Source: Bacteroidota bacterium (GTDB lineage: Bacteria > Bacteroidota > Bacteroidia > Chitinophagales > Chitinophagaceae). Taken from it: DNA of 64,000 nt. Made by a program: the position numbers and the translations under genes. Of this stretch, positions 51,554-60,245 are shown in pieces; within the stretch, counting starts at the first letter, position 1, and the number at the start of each line of letters is the position of its first letter. The stretch lies in contig JAEZGI010000071.1 of NCBI GenBank assembly GCA_023416995.1, positions 1 through 64,000 of the forward strand, read 5' to 3'. The notes under the pieces were generated by a model. It had not been told where the DNA came from. It made no database searches and was given only the letters and a program-made list of their open reading frames with translations.

Positions 51554-51574
51554 TGGCGGTCCGCCGGTAACACA

Positions 51575-53044
51575 TCATGGCGAAGCTACCAGGCTATCGC
51601 TTTGCAATTGCAGTTGAATCCCATACAACTCACGGAACAGCACCGGAAAAGTATTGACATTGCTTAGACCGCTGTACCATGCAGCAGTATCCGCACCCGG
51701 CGCATATACGCTGTGTATGGTGTTATGACCCAGGTATAGTTTATCTGTACCAACATGTCTCGATCCATGATCACTTGTCAAAATTATCACGGCATTTTCG
51801 TTGACAACAGATTTTAATTTCTTTAGAAAGGTTGCCATCATTTTATTGGTATACACAAGGTATTGAAGGTAAGCATCATCTTTACGCGCCTGTGTCCATT
51901 CATTTTCTTTCAACACCCGGGTTAATCTGCCAAGGCTGTCGCGAAGAAACGGTTCATGCGGCATCATGAGATGCAGGTAAGTGAACTTGGGCTGATTGTT
52001 TTTTTGCACTGCTTCGTCAAGCACCTCCTGCATCATGCGATGATTATTCTGCTCTGTCCGCCGGCGTTTGCGCAAAATAAAATAATTGTTACCTGCATTT
52101 CCCAGCAGATCGGGCAATGCCGCGCCAACCCGGTAATACAGGGTTTGATGTTGCAACAGGTTCAAACGTTGTGGCAACAAATTCTGGTCATACCCTGCCT
52201 GTCCATGTACATAGAAGGGCGACTTGTTGCGAATATTATATCCCATATCAGAAAATAAATCGCAAACCCGGTTTTGCCCAAGCATTTCAAGGGCGGTTTT
52301 ATACGCGTAATGGTTTGAGATAGCAGGTCCGCCTGGAGTCTCCAGCAACTGCATATTCAGCATTGACGCTATAGAAAATACTGTAAGACTATAATTACTA
52401 AAAGACCTTTTTACCTGGTAAAAACCTTCACCCTGCAGGAACCGTTGAAAATCACTGTTAGCGTAATTGAAATATGACTGAAGGCCTTCGTGCCCCAGGT
52501 ATTCATCCAAAACAATAAGGTACACATCAGGAGTTGCGCGCGTAGTGTCACCCGTGATAGCCGCAATCCTATTTTCCTGACCGTAATAGATTTGCCGCGC
52601 AGCCCTGGTAACATCAATCACTATATATACCAACAGCAATACAACGAGAAATTTTTCCAGGCGTATGAACTTTGCCCTTGAGCGATATAAGTAAAACAAC
52701 CCAAGGGTGACCGCAAAGAATGAGAGAGGCAGGAAAATGGTAAGTCGCCCGAACCATGCTATGGGCCTGATGCCTCCGGTTATATCCTGGAACACGCCAA
52801 AAAACAATATCATCGTAACAACCAGGAAGGTTGCAATAACTGTTTTCAGAGCAGAAGAAAAAAACCGCTGAAACAGTTGGTACAAAGCCAGGCCGCAGGT
52901 TATTAATATCAATAATAACATCAGGCTCTGACCTATTGGAACAGCGCCACCATTTACAACAATACCATGTAAAATGAAATAACAAACAAGCAGAAGTACC
53001 AGGCGACGTTGTTGCAGATATCGTGTGAATGCAGCAACTTTCAT
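51575..53044 (-). CDS. Membrane-anchored sulfatase/phosphoethanolamine-transferase-like protein
   Basis: A 489-residue protein with about five N-terminal helices (residues 10-165) and a periplasmic alkaline-phosphatase-superfamily domain. The domain begins PDVYLIVLDEYLGHEGL, has the putative nucleophile region SFSNYSLTVFSIASMLN (Ser/Thr), and later KFTYLHLMMPHEPF and VIILTSDHGSRHVG that carry metal ligands. Such proteins transfer phosphoethanolamine or glycerophosphate groups, or act as membrane sulfatases. The exact reaction is not clear. It begins nine bases after the deoxynucleoside kinase gene. Confidence 0.78.
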   Translation of the reverse strand: MKVAAFTRYLQQRRLVLLLVCYFILHGIVVNGGAVPIGQSLMLLLILITCGLALYQLFQRFFSSALKTVIATFLVVTMILFFGVFQDITGGIRPIAWFGRLTIFLPLSFFAVTLGLFYLYRSRAKFIRLEKFLVVLLLVYIVIDVTRAARQIYYGQENRIAAITGDTTRATPDVYLIVLDEYLGHEGLQSYFNYANSDFQRFLQGEGFYQVKRSFSNYSLTVFSIASMLNMQLLETPGGPAISNHYAYKTALEMLGQNRVCDLFSDMGYNIRNKSPFYVHGQAGYDQNLLPQRLNLLQHQTLYYRVGAALPDLLGNAGNNYFILRKRRRTEQNNHRMMQEVLDEAVQKNNQPKFTYLHLMMPHEPFLRDSLGRLTRVLKENEWTQARKDDAYLQYLVYTNKMMATFLKKLKSVVNENAVIILTSDHGSRHVGTDKLYLGHNTIHSVYAPGADTAAWYSGLSNVNTFPVLFRELYGIQLQLQSDSLVASP

Positions 53045-53053
53045 TTCAGGGTA

Positions 53054-53689
53054 TTAAAACAATCCGTAGATCTGGGAATCTATTTTGTTGATGATATCAC
53101 CAAGATGTTCTTCGTTTTCAGGAAACTTGTTTTTATCAATGTCAATAACGAGCAACGGACCTTCTTTATACCCATCGATCCATTTGTTATAGTAATCGTT
53201 CAACCGTTTGAGATAATCAAGGCGGATATTCTCTTCATATTCCCGTCCCCGTTTTTGAATTTGTGCCACAAGTGTGGGTACAGAGGCTTTAAGATAAATC
53301 AACAGGTCAGGCGGCTGCACCATTGATTTCAGTGTTTCGAAGAACTGAAAATAGTTGTCATAATCCCTTTTATTCATCAATCCCATCTCGTGAAGATTCG
53401 GCGCAAAAATGTGCGCATCTTCATATATTGTTCTGTCCTGTACAATGGTTTCAGTACCCCTTTGTATATCGAGCAATTGGTTTAAACGACTGTTTAAAAA
53501 ATATATCTGGAGGTTAAAGCTCCAGCGGGGCATGTCTTCATAAAAATCGAAGAGATAAGGATTGTGGTCAACATCTTCGAACTGCGGGATCCATCTATAA
53601 TGTTTGCTGAGTAATTCTGTAAGCGTCGTTTTTCCTGCCCCGATATTTCCTGCTACTGCAATATGTTTTGGTTTCTTGCTTTTTGCCAT
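53054..53689 (-). CDS. Deoxynucleoside kinase
   Basis: A 211-residue P-loop kinase of the dCK/dGK family, which phosphorylates deoxyadenosine, deoxyguanosine or deoxycytidine for salvage. The Walker A loop is GNIGAGKTTLTELLSKHY (about 15-32), the active-site pair is in VQDRTIYEDAHIFAPN, and the lid has KRGREYEENIRLDYLKRLNDYYNKW (family signature). It resembles the eukaryote-like kinases found in Bacteroidota. The substrate range is undetermined. Confidence 0.9.
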   Translation of the reverse strand: MAKSKKPKHIAVAGNIGAGKTTLTELLSKHYRWIPQFEDVDHNPYLFDFYEDMPRWSFNLQIYFLNSRLNQLLDIQRGTETIVQDRTIYEDAHIFAPNLHEMGLMNKRDYDNYFQFFETLKSMVQPPDLLIYLKASVPTLVAQIQKRGREYEENIRLDYLKRLNDYYNKWIDGYKEGPLLVIDIDKNKFPENEEHLGDIINKIDSQIYGLF

Positions 53690-53768
53690 AGTGAATCGCC
53701 GGTTTTCTGTTTCAGTCTCAAATTAAGGTTATTCAAGCGTTTAATTCACTTGACAAATTCGGATAAGA

Positions 53769-54764
53769 TCAATAGTAATTAAGGCCCATCGCCTGGCGTA
53801 CCAGGCTCATGGTCGCCGCTGAACTTTTACGTGCCTTTTCGGCCCCTTTCTCCATTACTTCACGAAGGTACTTTTCGTCGTGCCGGATAGATTCGGCCTT
53901 CTCGCGGATGGGAGCAATAAAGCGGACCAGGTCGGCGGCAAGCTGTTTTTTCATGTCACCATAACGAATGCTGCAATTATTGAAAGCCTGGTCATAATGA
54001 TCATAAGTATTCTCATCACTGACCAGTTTCATCAGCTGAAACAGATTTTGAATATAATCGGGCCGCTCGGCATTTGGTGTGGCAGGACCACTATCGGTTT
54101 TTGCTTTTTTTACTTTGTCAAGGATTAGTGCATCACTGTCCGATAAATACAGGGTAGCGTTCTGGTTTTCGCTTTTACTCATTTTCCCGGCACCATCAAG
54201 ACTTGGCACTTTCACCAGTTCACCGCCGAAATTGAATGCAGCGGGCATAGGGAAGGTATCACCATAACGGAAATTAAAACGTTGTGCAAAGTTTCGCGCC
54301 ATTTCCAGGTGCTGTTCCTGATCCTTTCCAACCGGAACAAGCGCGGCACGATGTAATAGTATATCTGCAGCCTGTAATACAGGATAGGTAAGTAAACCTG
54401 CGTTCACGTTCTGTGGTTGCAGTCTTATTTTGTCTTTAAAAGTGGTGGTTTTTTCAAGCTCACCCACATAAGCCAGCATGTTCAGGTAGAGATATAATTC
54501 AGACGTGTCATAAACATGGCTCTGGCAATAAAGAGCGACCTTTTCAGGATCAAGACCGGAAGCTATATGTTCTGCAATAACCCTTGATACATTTGTTTTG
54601 AGTTCACTCGTGTCGGGGTGGGTGGTAAGTGAGTGTAAATCCGCAACCATGAAAAAACATTCGTATTCAGATTGTAGCCGGATGTAGTTTTTTAAAGCTC
54701 CAAAGTAATTCCCCAGGTGTAAAAATCCGGTGGGCCTGATCCCACTCATAACGATTTGCTTCAT
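53769..54764 (-). CDS. trpS: Tryptophan--tRNA ligase
   Basis: Class I aminoacyl-tRNA synthetase for tryptophan. The start is placed at ATG 54764 (MKQIVMSGIRPTG), because the longer frame runs into the divergent gatC promoter and a TATCTTCG -7-like box lies 18 bases upstream. The 331 residues include the HIGH equivalent HLGNYFGALKN and KMSKS in GAGKMSKSENQNA, plus the family segment VADLHSLTTH. Its start is only 58 bases from divergent gatC. Confidence 0.96.
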   Translation of the reverse strand: MKQIVMSGIRPTGFLHLGNYFGALKNYIRLQSEYECFFMVADLHSLTTHPDTSELKTNVSRVIAEHIASGLDPEKVALYCQSHVYDTSELYLYLNMLAYVGELEKTTTFKDKIRLQPQNVNAGLLTYPVLQAADILLHRAALVPVGKDQEQHLEMARNFAQRFNFRYGDTFPMPAAFNFGGELVKVPSLDGAGKMSKSENQNATLYLSDSDALILDKVKKAKTDSGPATPNAERPDYIQNLFQLMKLVSDENTYDHYDQAFNNCSIRYGDMKKQLAADLVRFIAPIREKAESIRHDEKYLREVMEKGAEKARKSSAATMSLVRQAMGLNYY

Positions 54765-54781
54765 ATTCTTCAAATGGACAG

Positions 54782-54789
54782 CGAAGATA
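54782..54789 (-). promoter_or_regulatory. -7-like promoter element of trpS
   Basis: TATCTTCG on the minus strand, one mismatch from TAnnTTTG, 17 bases upstream of the chosen trpS ATG. Confidence 0.35.
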
Positions 54790-54809
54790 GAGATAAAGCC
54801 GTTTTTTGT

Positions 54810-54817
54810 TATTTTTG
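54810..54817 (+). promoter_or_regulatory. -7 promoter element at the gatC start
   Basis: TATTTTTG, an exact TAnnTTTG, ends five bases before the gatC ATG at 54823. Transcription would start at or near the A of ATG, so the gatC mRNA may be leaderless. Confidence 0.45.
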
Positions 54818-54822
54818 TTTTC

Positions 54823-55119
54823 ATGGAAGTGAACGATAAACTTGTTGAAGAACTGGCAAACCTTTCAAGGCTTAGGTTTGAGGATCATGAAAAAGCCGAA
54901 ATCAGAAAGGACCTTCAGAAGATGATTCAGTTTGTGGAGAAGCTCAACGAACTTGATACAGAAGGCGTTGAACCTCTGCTGCATATGTCGGCCAATCTCA
55001 ATGTTTTACGGGAAGATGTGGTTCGGGGTTCGGTTAGCCGCGAAGAAGCGCTGAAAAATGCTCCTGACCAGGATGGCACTTTTTTCCGTGTACCCAAGGT
55101 TATTTCCCGACCTGAATAA
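54823..55119 (+). CDS. gatC: Aspartyl/glutamyl-tRNA amidotransferase subunit C
   Basis: A 98-residue subunit of GatCAB, which converts mischarged Glu-tRNA-Gln (and Asp-tRNA-Asn) to the correct amide form. It begins MEVNDKLVEELANLSRLRF, followed by QKMIQFVEKLNELDTEGVEPL and a C-terminal FRVPKVI, all typical. The longer frame would add 31 residues upstream into the trpS promoter and is rejected. gatA and gatB are elsewhere. Fits with the presence of a tRNA-Gln gene at 9.7 kb. Confidence 0.95.
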   Translation: MEVNDKLVEELANLSRLRFEDHEKAEIRKDLQKMIQFVEKLNELDTEGVEPLLHMSANLNVLREDVVRGSVSREEALKNAPDQDGTFFRVPKVISRPE

Positions 55120-55203
55120 GCGGAAAATAATGCGGGCTATCCGTAATAATTCCTTTTCTTTACGACGCATGACTTGCACTCATTCCAAATCAATTACCTT
55201 ACT

Positions 55204-55908
55204 ATGACCCCGATCATCCATCTTGAGAATATCCGCAAAAGTTATTACATGGGTAAACAGGCAATATCCGTGTTGAAAGGTATTAACCTGGATATTTTCA
55301 AAGGCGATTACGTGGCTTTGATGGGCCCCTCAGGATCGGGTAAAAGCACCCTGATGAATATACTGGGCTGCCTCGATACACCCACCGCAGGCACCTATAT
55401 ATTAAATGGCCATGATGCAAGCAAGATGCTTGACGATAATCTTGCAGATATCCGGAATAAGGAAATCGGTTTTGTGTTTCAGCAGTTTAATCTTCTGCCA
55501 AGATTGTCCGCAGCGGAAAATGTTGCGCTTCCCCTGGTTTATGCCGGTGTTCCCAAAAAGCAACGTGCAGAAATGGCTATGGAGGTGATCCGTAAAGTTG
55601 GATTAGAAGAAAGAAGTCATCACAAACCAAATGAGCTCAGTGGTGGACAGTGTCAGCGTGTTGCTATCGCACGGGCGCTTGTTAACAGCCCGGCATTGAT
55701 CCTGGCAGATGAACCTACGGGTAACCTTGATTCCAAAACTTCTATTGAAATCATGGAGATATTTAATAGTATCCATGCTGCCGGTAACACGGTGGTGCTC
55801 GTTACCCACGAAGAAGACATTGCCAACTATGCGCGCCGAGTGGTTCGTTTAAAAGATGGATTGATTGAAAGCGACCAGTTGAACCCCCAATTCGCAGTTC
55901 CTGCCTAG
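55204..55908 (+). CDS. ABC transporter ATP-binding protein (MacB/LolD type)
   Basis: A 234-residue ABC ATPase. The start is ATG 55204; the longer frame adds ten residues from a TTG. Walker A is GPSGSGKSTLMN (about 44-55), the Q-loop is GFVFQQFNLLPRL, the signature is LSGGQCQRVAIARAL and Walker B is LILADEPTGNLDS. The second glutamine of the usual LSGGQQQ is a cysteine, which is tolerated elsewhere. Its class pairs with FtsX-like permeases in efflux or lipoprotein release, but none is adjacent. It lies 85 bases after gatC. Confidence 0.9.
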   Translation: MTPIIHLENIRKSYYMGKQAISVLKGINLDIFKGDYVALMGPSGSGKSTLMNILGCLDTPTAGTYILNGHDASKMLDDNLADIRNKEIGFVFQQFNLLPRLSAAENVALPLVYAGVPKKQRAEMAMEVIRKVGLEERSHHKPNELSGGQCQRVAIARALVNSPALILADEPTGNLDSKTSIEIMEIFNSIHAAGNTVVLVTHEEDIANYARRVVRLKDGLIESDQLNPQFAVPA

Positions 55909-55932
55909 GCAGCAATAGCATTTAATATTATT

Positions 55933-56493
55933 ATGGCATTCAGGATCTATACAAAAACCGGTGATGCAGGCACTACCTCGCTGATCGGTGGAACCAAGGT
56001 TTCCAAGTCGCATTTACGGATAGAAGCTTATGGGACCGTTGACGAATTGAATGCTCATACCGGGCTTTGCCGTGACCTGTTGGAGGATGAACAAACACGC
56101 GAAATACTGTATGAGATCCAGGACCGGCTCTTCACTATTGGTTCTACGCTTGCCGTGGATCCTTCCAAAGAAACAAAGATGAACATCCCGGGACTGCAGG
56201 AAGATGACATCGTTATCCTGGAGAATGAAATAGATCGGATGACGGCAGCACTACCCGAGATGAAAAGTTTTATTCTGCCCGGTGGCCACCCTACTGTGTC
56301 GGAGATTCATGTTACTAGATGCGTTTGTCGCCGGGCTGAGCGACTTTGTGTAAAGCTTGTTGCAGAAAGCGGCGAAGACTATCCGTTAGTGATCAAATAC
56401 ATCAACCGGCTCAGTGATTACTTTTTTGTGCTGGCACGATATGTTGCCATGCAAATAAATGTTCCTGAAATCCCCTGGAGACCAAGAGTATAA
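55933..56493 (+). CDS. Cob(I)yrinic acid a,c-diamide adenosyltransferase (PduO type)
   Basis: A 186-residue ATP:cob(I)alamin adenosyltransferase that attaches the adenosyl group to form coenzyme B12. The ATP-binding N-terminus IYTKTGDAGTTSLIGGTKVSK (about 4-24), the R-IEAYGTVDELNAH segment and the helix VTRCVCRRAERLCVKL near residue 130 are PduO/MMAB features. No B12-dependent enzyme is in the window. It follows the ABC ATPase by 24 bases and converges with the next ATPase. Confidence 0.93.
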   Translation: MAFRIYTKTGDAGTTSLIGGTKVSKSHLRIEAYGTVDELNAHTGLCRDLLEDEQTREILYEIQDRLFTIGSTLAVDPSKETKMNIPGLQEDDIVILENEIDRMTAALPEMKSFILPGGHPTVSEIHVTRCVCRRAERLCVKLVAESGEDYPLVIKYINRLSDYFFVLARYVAMQINVPEIPWRPRV

Positions 56494-56499
56494 TTTTAC

Positions 56500-57150
56500 C
56501 TAAATAATTTTCCCGTCTTTCATGTGCAGTATCCGGTCGCTCATGGTAGCGAGTTCCTCGTTGTGCGTAACAATCAGGAAGGTCTGACCGAGTTGCTGTC
56601 TTAAGTCAAAGAAAAGTTGATGGAGTTCGCGTGCATTTCCTGAATCCAGGTTACCTGTGGGTTCGTCAGCGAATATAATAGCAGGATTGTTTATTAGTGC
56701 ACGTGCCACAGCTACCCGTTGTTGTTCGCCACCCGACATACTACCGGGCTTACTTTCAATACGGTGGCGCAAACCAAGTGTTTCAAGCAGTTCTACGGCG
56801 CGGTCCGTAACATCTTTTTTCTTTTTGCCGGCCATCCAGCCAGGTATTGATACATTTTCTATGGCGCTGAATTCAGGCAACAGGTGGTGAAACTGGAAGA
56901 CAAACCCAATATGTTTATTTCTAAAAGCAGCCACCTGTTTCTCTTTCAGGTAATTCACGGCCTGACCGTTGATCACAACCTCCCCTTTGGTGGGTGCGTC
57001 GAGCGTTCCAAGGATATGGAGCAAAGTGCTTTTCCCTGAGCCGGAGGGACCGACAATACTAACAATCTCAGATTTGCCTATTTCAAGATCAACACCACGC
57101 AAAACCTCCATTTTGCCGTAGAACTTCTGAATATTCGTTGCTTTTAACAT
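56500..57150 (-). CDS. ABC transporter ATP-binding protein (LolD-like)
   Basis: A 216-residue ABC ATPase. Walker A is GPSGSGKSTLLH, the Q-loop region GFVFQFHHLLPEF matches LolD, the signature is MSGGEQQRVAVARAL and Walker B is IIFADEPTGNLDS. LolD drives lipoprotein release from the inner membrane together with LolCE permeases, which are not adjacent. It has no signal or helix. This and the ATPase at 55204 are on opposite strands with the adenosyltransferase between, and are not an operon. Confidence 0.9.
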   Translation of the reverse strand: MLKATNIQKFYGKMEVLRGVDLEIGKSEIVSIVGPSGSGKSTLLHILGTLDAPTKGEVVINGQAVNYLKEKQVAAFRNKHIGFVFQFHHLLPEFSAIENVSIPGWMAGKKKKDVTDRAVELLETLGLRHRIESKPGSMSGGEQQRVAVARALINNPAIIFADEPTGNLDSGNARELHQLFFDLRQQLGQTFLIVTHNEELATMSDRILHMKDGKII

Positions 57151-57222
57151 AATTGGTAATCAGCGAAGTAAGTTACTAAAATCTAAATTAAAAGAATTAT
57201 GCAACCGTTTTTCAATATTAGA

Positions 57223-57253
57223 TTTGGTTATTTCGTTTAGAAATTTACTTTTG
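57223..57253 (+). promoter_or_regulatory. Consensus Bacteroidota promoter of the DUF2795 gene
   Basis: TTTG at 57223-57226, exactly 19 bases, then TACTTTTG at 57246-57253. Both boxes match the primary sigma consensus perfectly. The transcript would start near 57260, about 48 bases before the ATG. Confidence 0.8.
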
Positions 57254-57308
57254 CGGAAAAATTGAGGGAAGATTTCAAAATCCCTCCTCAAATTAAACAG
57301 GCATAATA

Positions 57309-57527
57309 ATGTTTTGGACACTCGCACTGGCATCCTACCTCGAAGACGCACCCTGGCCTGCTACCAAGGATGAATTGATCGATTACGCAATCCGCAGTGG
57401 CGCGCCGATCGAAGTAGTGGAGAACCTCCAGGAACTGGAGGATGAAGGAGAAATTTATGAGGTTATCGAAGACATCTGGCCGGATTACCCGAGCCAGGAC
57501 GACTTCTTCAACGAAGATGAGTATTAA
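57309..57527 (+). CDS. Small acidic DUF2795-family protein
   Basis: A 72-residue acidic protein. The core YLEDAPWPATKDELIDYAIR followed by EVVENLQELEDEGEIYE is conserved in Bacteroidota and annotated as DUF2795. The C-terminal DYPSQDDFFNEDEY tail is very acidic. There is no membrane segment or signal. It has a consensus promoter and its own strong terminator, so it is a separate, probably highly expressed gene. The function is unknown. Confidence 0.85.
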   Translation: MFWTLALASYLEDAPWPATKDELIDYAIRSGAPIEVVENLQELEDEGEIYEVIEDIWPDYPSQDDFFNEDEY

Positions 57528-57538
57528 TCAGCTCAGAC

Positions 57539-57584
57539 TTATAAAAGAAAAAACGGACCACCTGGTCCGTTTTTTCTTTTATAA
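57539..57584. terminator. Bidirectional terminator between DUF2795 and fabI
   Basis: A perfect 21-base inverted repeat around a four-base centre (ACCT), with A/T-rich arms that give a T-run on both strands. It serves two convergent genes. Confidence 0.85.
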
Positions 57585-57592
57585 AGCGGTGA

Positions 57593-58405
57593 TTATTTTT
57601 CCATCTGCTCAATAACGCTGCCGGTTACACCCATGAGTGAGAACCCACCGTCATGGAAAAGATTCTGCATAGTAACCATCTTAGTAAGATCGCTGAACAT
57701 AGACACGCAATAATCGGCGCATTGGTCAGCAGTTGCATTTCCCAGCGGGCTCATTTTTTCTGCATAGCCTATGAAACCATCAAATCCCTTCACACCACCA
57801 CCCGCTGTGGTTTTGGTTGGTGATTGTGAGATCGTATTCACGCGAACTTTTTTTCTCAGCGCATAGTGATAACCAAAACTCCGGGCCACGCTTTCCAGCA
57901 ATGCTTTGGCATCTGCCATTTCGCTATAATCAGGAAATACCCGCTGCGCTGCTATATAGCTAAGTGCTACCACACTACCCCATTCATTTATAGCATCCAT
58001 GTCCCAGGCAGTCTTCAGCACGCGATGCAGCGACATGGCCGAGATATCCAGGGTTTTCTGGTTGAACCCATAATCAAGATCAGTATAGTCGCGGCCTTTG
58101 CGAACGTTCAGACTCATACCAATTGAATGCAGGATAAAATCAACACCTCCATTGAAGTGAGTCATGGCACCTTCGAACAGTTTTTTCAGATCGTCCATAT
58201 TGGTAACATCAGCACCAAATACAGGTGCCTGAACCTGTTCCGCAAGTTTATTTATTTCGCCCATTCTGAGGGCCACAGGTGCATTTGACAATACAATACT
58301 GGCACCTTCTTCATGGCAACGCAAAGCTGTGCGCCAGGCCATAGATTTTTCATCTAACGCTCCGAATATGATTCCTTTTTTTCCTTTCAAGAGGTTGTAC
58401 GACAT
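57593..58405 (-). CDS. fabI: Enoyl-[acyl-carrier-protein] reductase [NADH]
   Basis: Short-chain dehydrogenase that makes the last reduction of fatty-acid elongation, and the target of triclosan and isoniazid-class inhibitors. The 270 residues begin LLKGKKGIIFGALDEKSMAW, an NAD-binding glycine region, and contain LHSIGMSLN, VALSYIAAQRVFPDYSEMADAKALL with the Tyr-x6-Lys catalytic pair, and RVNTISQSPTKT. It is monocistronic: terminator downstream, recN upstream with its own promoter. Confidence 0.96.
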   Translation of the reverse strand: MSYNLLKGKKGIIFGALDEKSMAWRTALRCHEEGASIVLSNAPVALRMGEINKLAEQVQAPVFGADVTNMDDLKKLFEGAMTHFNGGVDFILHSIGMSLNVRKGRDYTDLDYGFNQKTLDISAMSLHRVLKTAWDMDAINEWGSVVALSYIAAQRVFPDYSEMADAKALLESVARSFGYHYALRKKVRVNTISQSPTKTTAGGGVKGFDGFIGYAEKMSPLGNATADQCADYCVSMFSDLTKMVTMQNLFHDGGFSLMGVTGSVIEQMEK

Positions 58406-58456
58406 AGTGGATCTTTGAGATTCTTAAATTTTCGGTAAAAGTAAGGGATTCAATCC

Positions 58457-60121
58457 TTATTCCTGATATGTGACCATCTCCCGCGCATTCTGAAGTGCGG
58501 CCGCAGTAGGCTTTTCACCACTTAACATCTGTGCTATGGTAGTAATCCGCTCTTCCTCATTCAGCAGTTTTATGTTGGTCTTTATCGTACTGCCCTTAGT
58601 TTGCTTGTACACATAAAAATGTGCATCTGCCCTTCCGGCAATCTGCGGCTGGTGCGTTATAGAAATCACCTGACGTTTTGCAGAAAGCCCTTTCATTATG
58701 ATGCCCACCTGTCTTGCAGCCTCACCTGAAATACCTGAATCTATCTCATCAAATATCATGGTTGGCAGATCAAGCGACTCGGCAACAAGTGATTTTATAC
58801 ATAACATCAACCTGCTTAATTCACCGCCCGAAGCCACCTTACGGATCGGTTCAAAACGATCACTTTTATTTGCATCAAACAACAATTCTATTTTGTCCAA
58901 CCCGGTTTCTGAAAGCAGAGGCAAACCAGTTATCCTTGCCTTTAAACGGGCATTTGGCATACCTACTTTTGTAAGCAACGCATTGACCTTTGTTTCCAGG
59001 GGAACAACCTGTTTGTTCCTGTTGGCAGTAAGTTTCCCAGCCAGTTCAGCTGCCTCTTTATACAAACGTTGCAATTCGGCTTCATTGGTTTCAATGGCCT
59101 CATCAATATTTAAAACGGCCTGGAGTTTCTCTGATAGTTGTTGCTTTATTTCCAGCAATTCAGCGGTGGTTTTTACACCGTGTTTTTTGAGTAACTTATA
59201 ACCAAGCGCAATGCGGTCATTCAAAACTTCGATGCGGCGCGGATCATACAGAACTTCGTCACTCAGCGTTTGCACTTCGTCTGCAATATCCTGTAATTCG
59301 ATTTGCGTGCTCTGGAGGCGTGCAATAAGTTCAGGCAATTTTTGATGGTAAGAAGCAAAACCCTGCAATTGATTTACAAGCGATTTAAGTGTGCTCACTA
59401 CTGGTTCTTCCGCTTCCAGCAAATGGTAACCACTTTTCTGTAATGCGGTCCGGATACCTTCCGAGTTAGACAGGAGATTCAGTTCAGCATCTGCTTCTTC
59501 CAGTTCAGATTCCCTGAACGCCGCTTCTTCCAGTTCGTCAAACAAAAACTTATTATAATCAAACTCGCGGGTGAATTGTTCTTTGCGGGTACGCAGTTCG
59601 GTTAAAGCTTCGTTAGCGGTTATCCATTTCCGGTAGACGAGCTGGTAAGCGTTCAATAGTGCCTGTTGAGCAGCGAGGGCATCGATGACATCTCTTTGAA
59701 AACCTGCATCGCCGAGATCCATCGTATCAAACTGCTGATGAAGGTCAACCAGCATAGAGCTGAGCCTTCTGAGCTGGTCCAGGTTTACCGGTGTATCATT
59801 TACAAACGACCGTGATTTCCCATTTACATTGATCTCGCGCCGGATCACCAGTTCATCTTCAGCATCCAGGTCTTCCTGCCTGAGAAAATCGCGGATATTT
59901 TTTTTGTTATCGGCGGAAAACACTGCTTCAACAAAACATTTTTTTTCGCGGTTACGTAACGCAGCAAGATCAGCACGATCACCCAGAATCAGTGATAAAG
60001 CGCCCATCAGTATTGATTTTCCTGCCCCTGTTTCGCCGGTTATGATATTGAGCTTACCGGAAAAAACTATTTCTATATCGTCGATGATAGCGTAATTCTG
60101 AATATGAAGTTTATTAAGCAT
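58457..60121 (-). CDS. recN: DNA repair protein RecN
   Basis: SMC-like ATPase recruited to double-strand breaks. The start is ATG 60121 (MLNKLHIQNYAIIDDI), giving 554 residues; the longer frame would begin 12 bases before the promoter's -33 box. Walker A is GETGAGKSILMGALSL near the N-terminus, a long coiled-coil occupies about 150-370, and Walker B is TMIFDEIDSGISGEAARQVG near the C-terminus, followed by SITHQPQIAGRAD. The gene is preceded by a good promoter, so it is expressed independently. Confidence 0.95.
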   Translation of the reverse strand: MLNKLHIQNYAIIDDIEIVFSGKLNIITGETGAGKSILMGALSLILGDRADLAALRNREKKCFVEAVFSADNKKNIRDFLRQEDLDAEDELVIRREINVNGKSRSFVNDTPVNLDQLRRLSSMLVDLHQQFDTMDLGDAGFQRDVIDALAAQQALLNAYQLVYRKWITANEALTELRTRKEQFTREFDYNKFLFDELEEAAFRESELEEADAELNLLSNSEGIRTALQKSGYHLLEAEEPVVSTLKSLVNQLQGFASYHQKLPELIARLQSTQIELQDIADEVQTLSDEVLYDPRRIEVLNDRIALGYKLLKKHGVKTTAELLEIKQQLSEKLQAVLNIDEAIETNEAELQRLYKEAAELAGKLTANRNKQVVPLETKVNALLTKVGMPNARLKARITGLPLLSETGLDKIELLFDANKSDRFEPIRKVASGGELSRLMLCIKSLVAESLDLPTMIFDEIDSGISGEAARQVGIIMKGLSAKRQVISITHQPQIAGRADAHFYVYKQTKGSTIKTNIKLLNEEERITTIAQMLSGEKPTAAALQNAREMVTYQE

Positions 60122-60163
60122 ATAGCGCGCTGAAACTTTTCTTACACATGCAATTTCAAAGTG

Positions 60164-60193
60164 GAAAATTAGCCAATTCAGACTTGTCTGCAA
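60164..60193 (-). promoter_or_regulatory. Bacteroidota promoter of recN
   Basis: On the minus strand, TTG (60193-60191), 19 bases of spacer, then TAATTTTC (60171-60164), one mismatch from TAnnTTTG. The start of transcription would be near 60157, about 36 bases before the recN ATG. It also shows that the longer recN frame is untranslated. Confidence 0.6.
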
Positions 60194-60245
60194 CCGCAAA
60201 ATCCGAAAAAGGACGGGTTATTTTGCACAATGTTTCCAGTACAGA

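Noticed and set aside
54730..54822. Upstream extension of gatC by 31 residues
   Set aside because: It covers the divergent trpS promoter region and the residues do not belong to GatC; the ATG at 54823 starts the conserved core.
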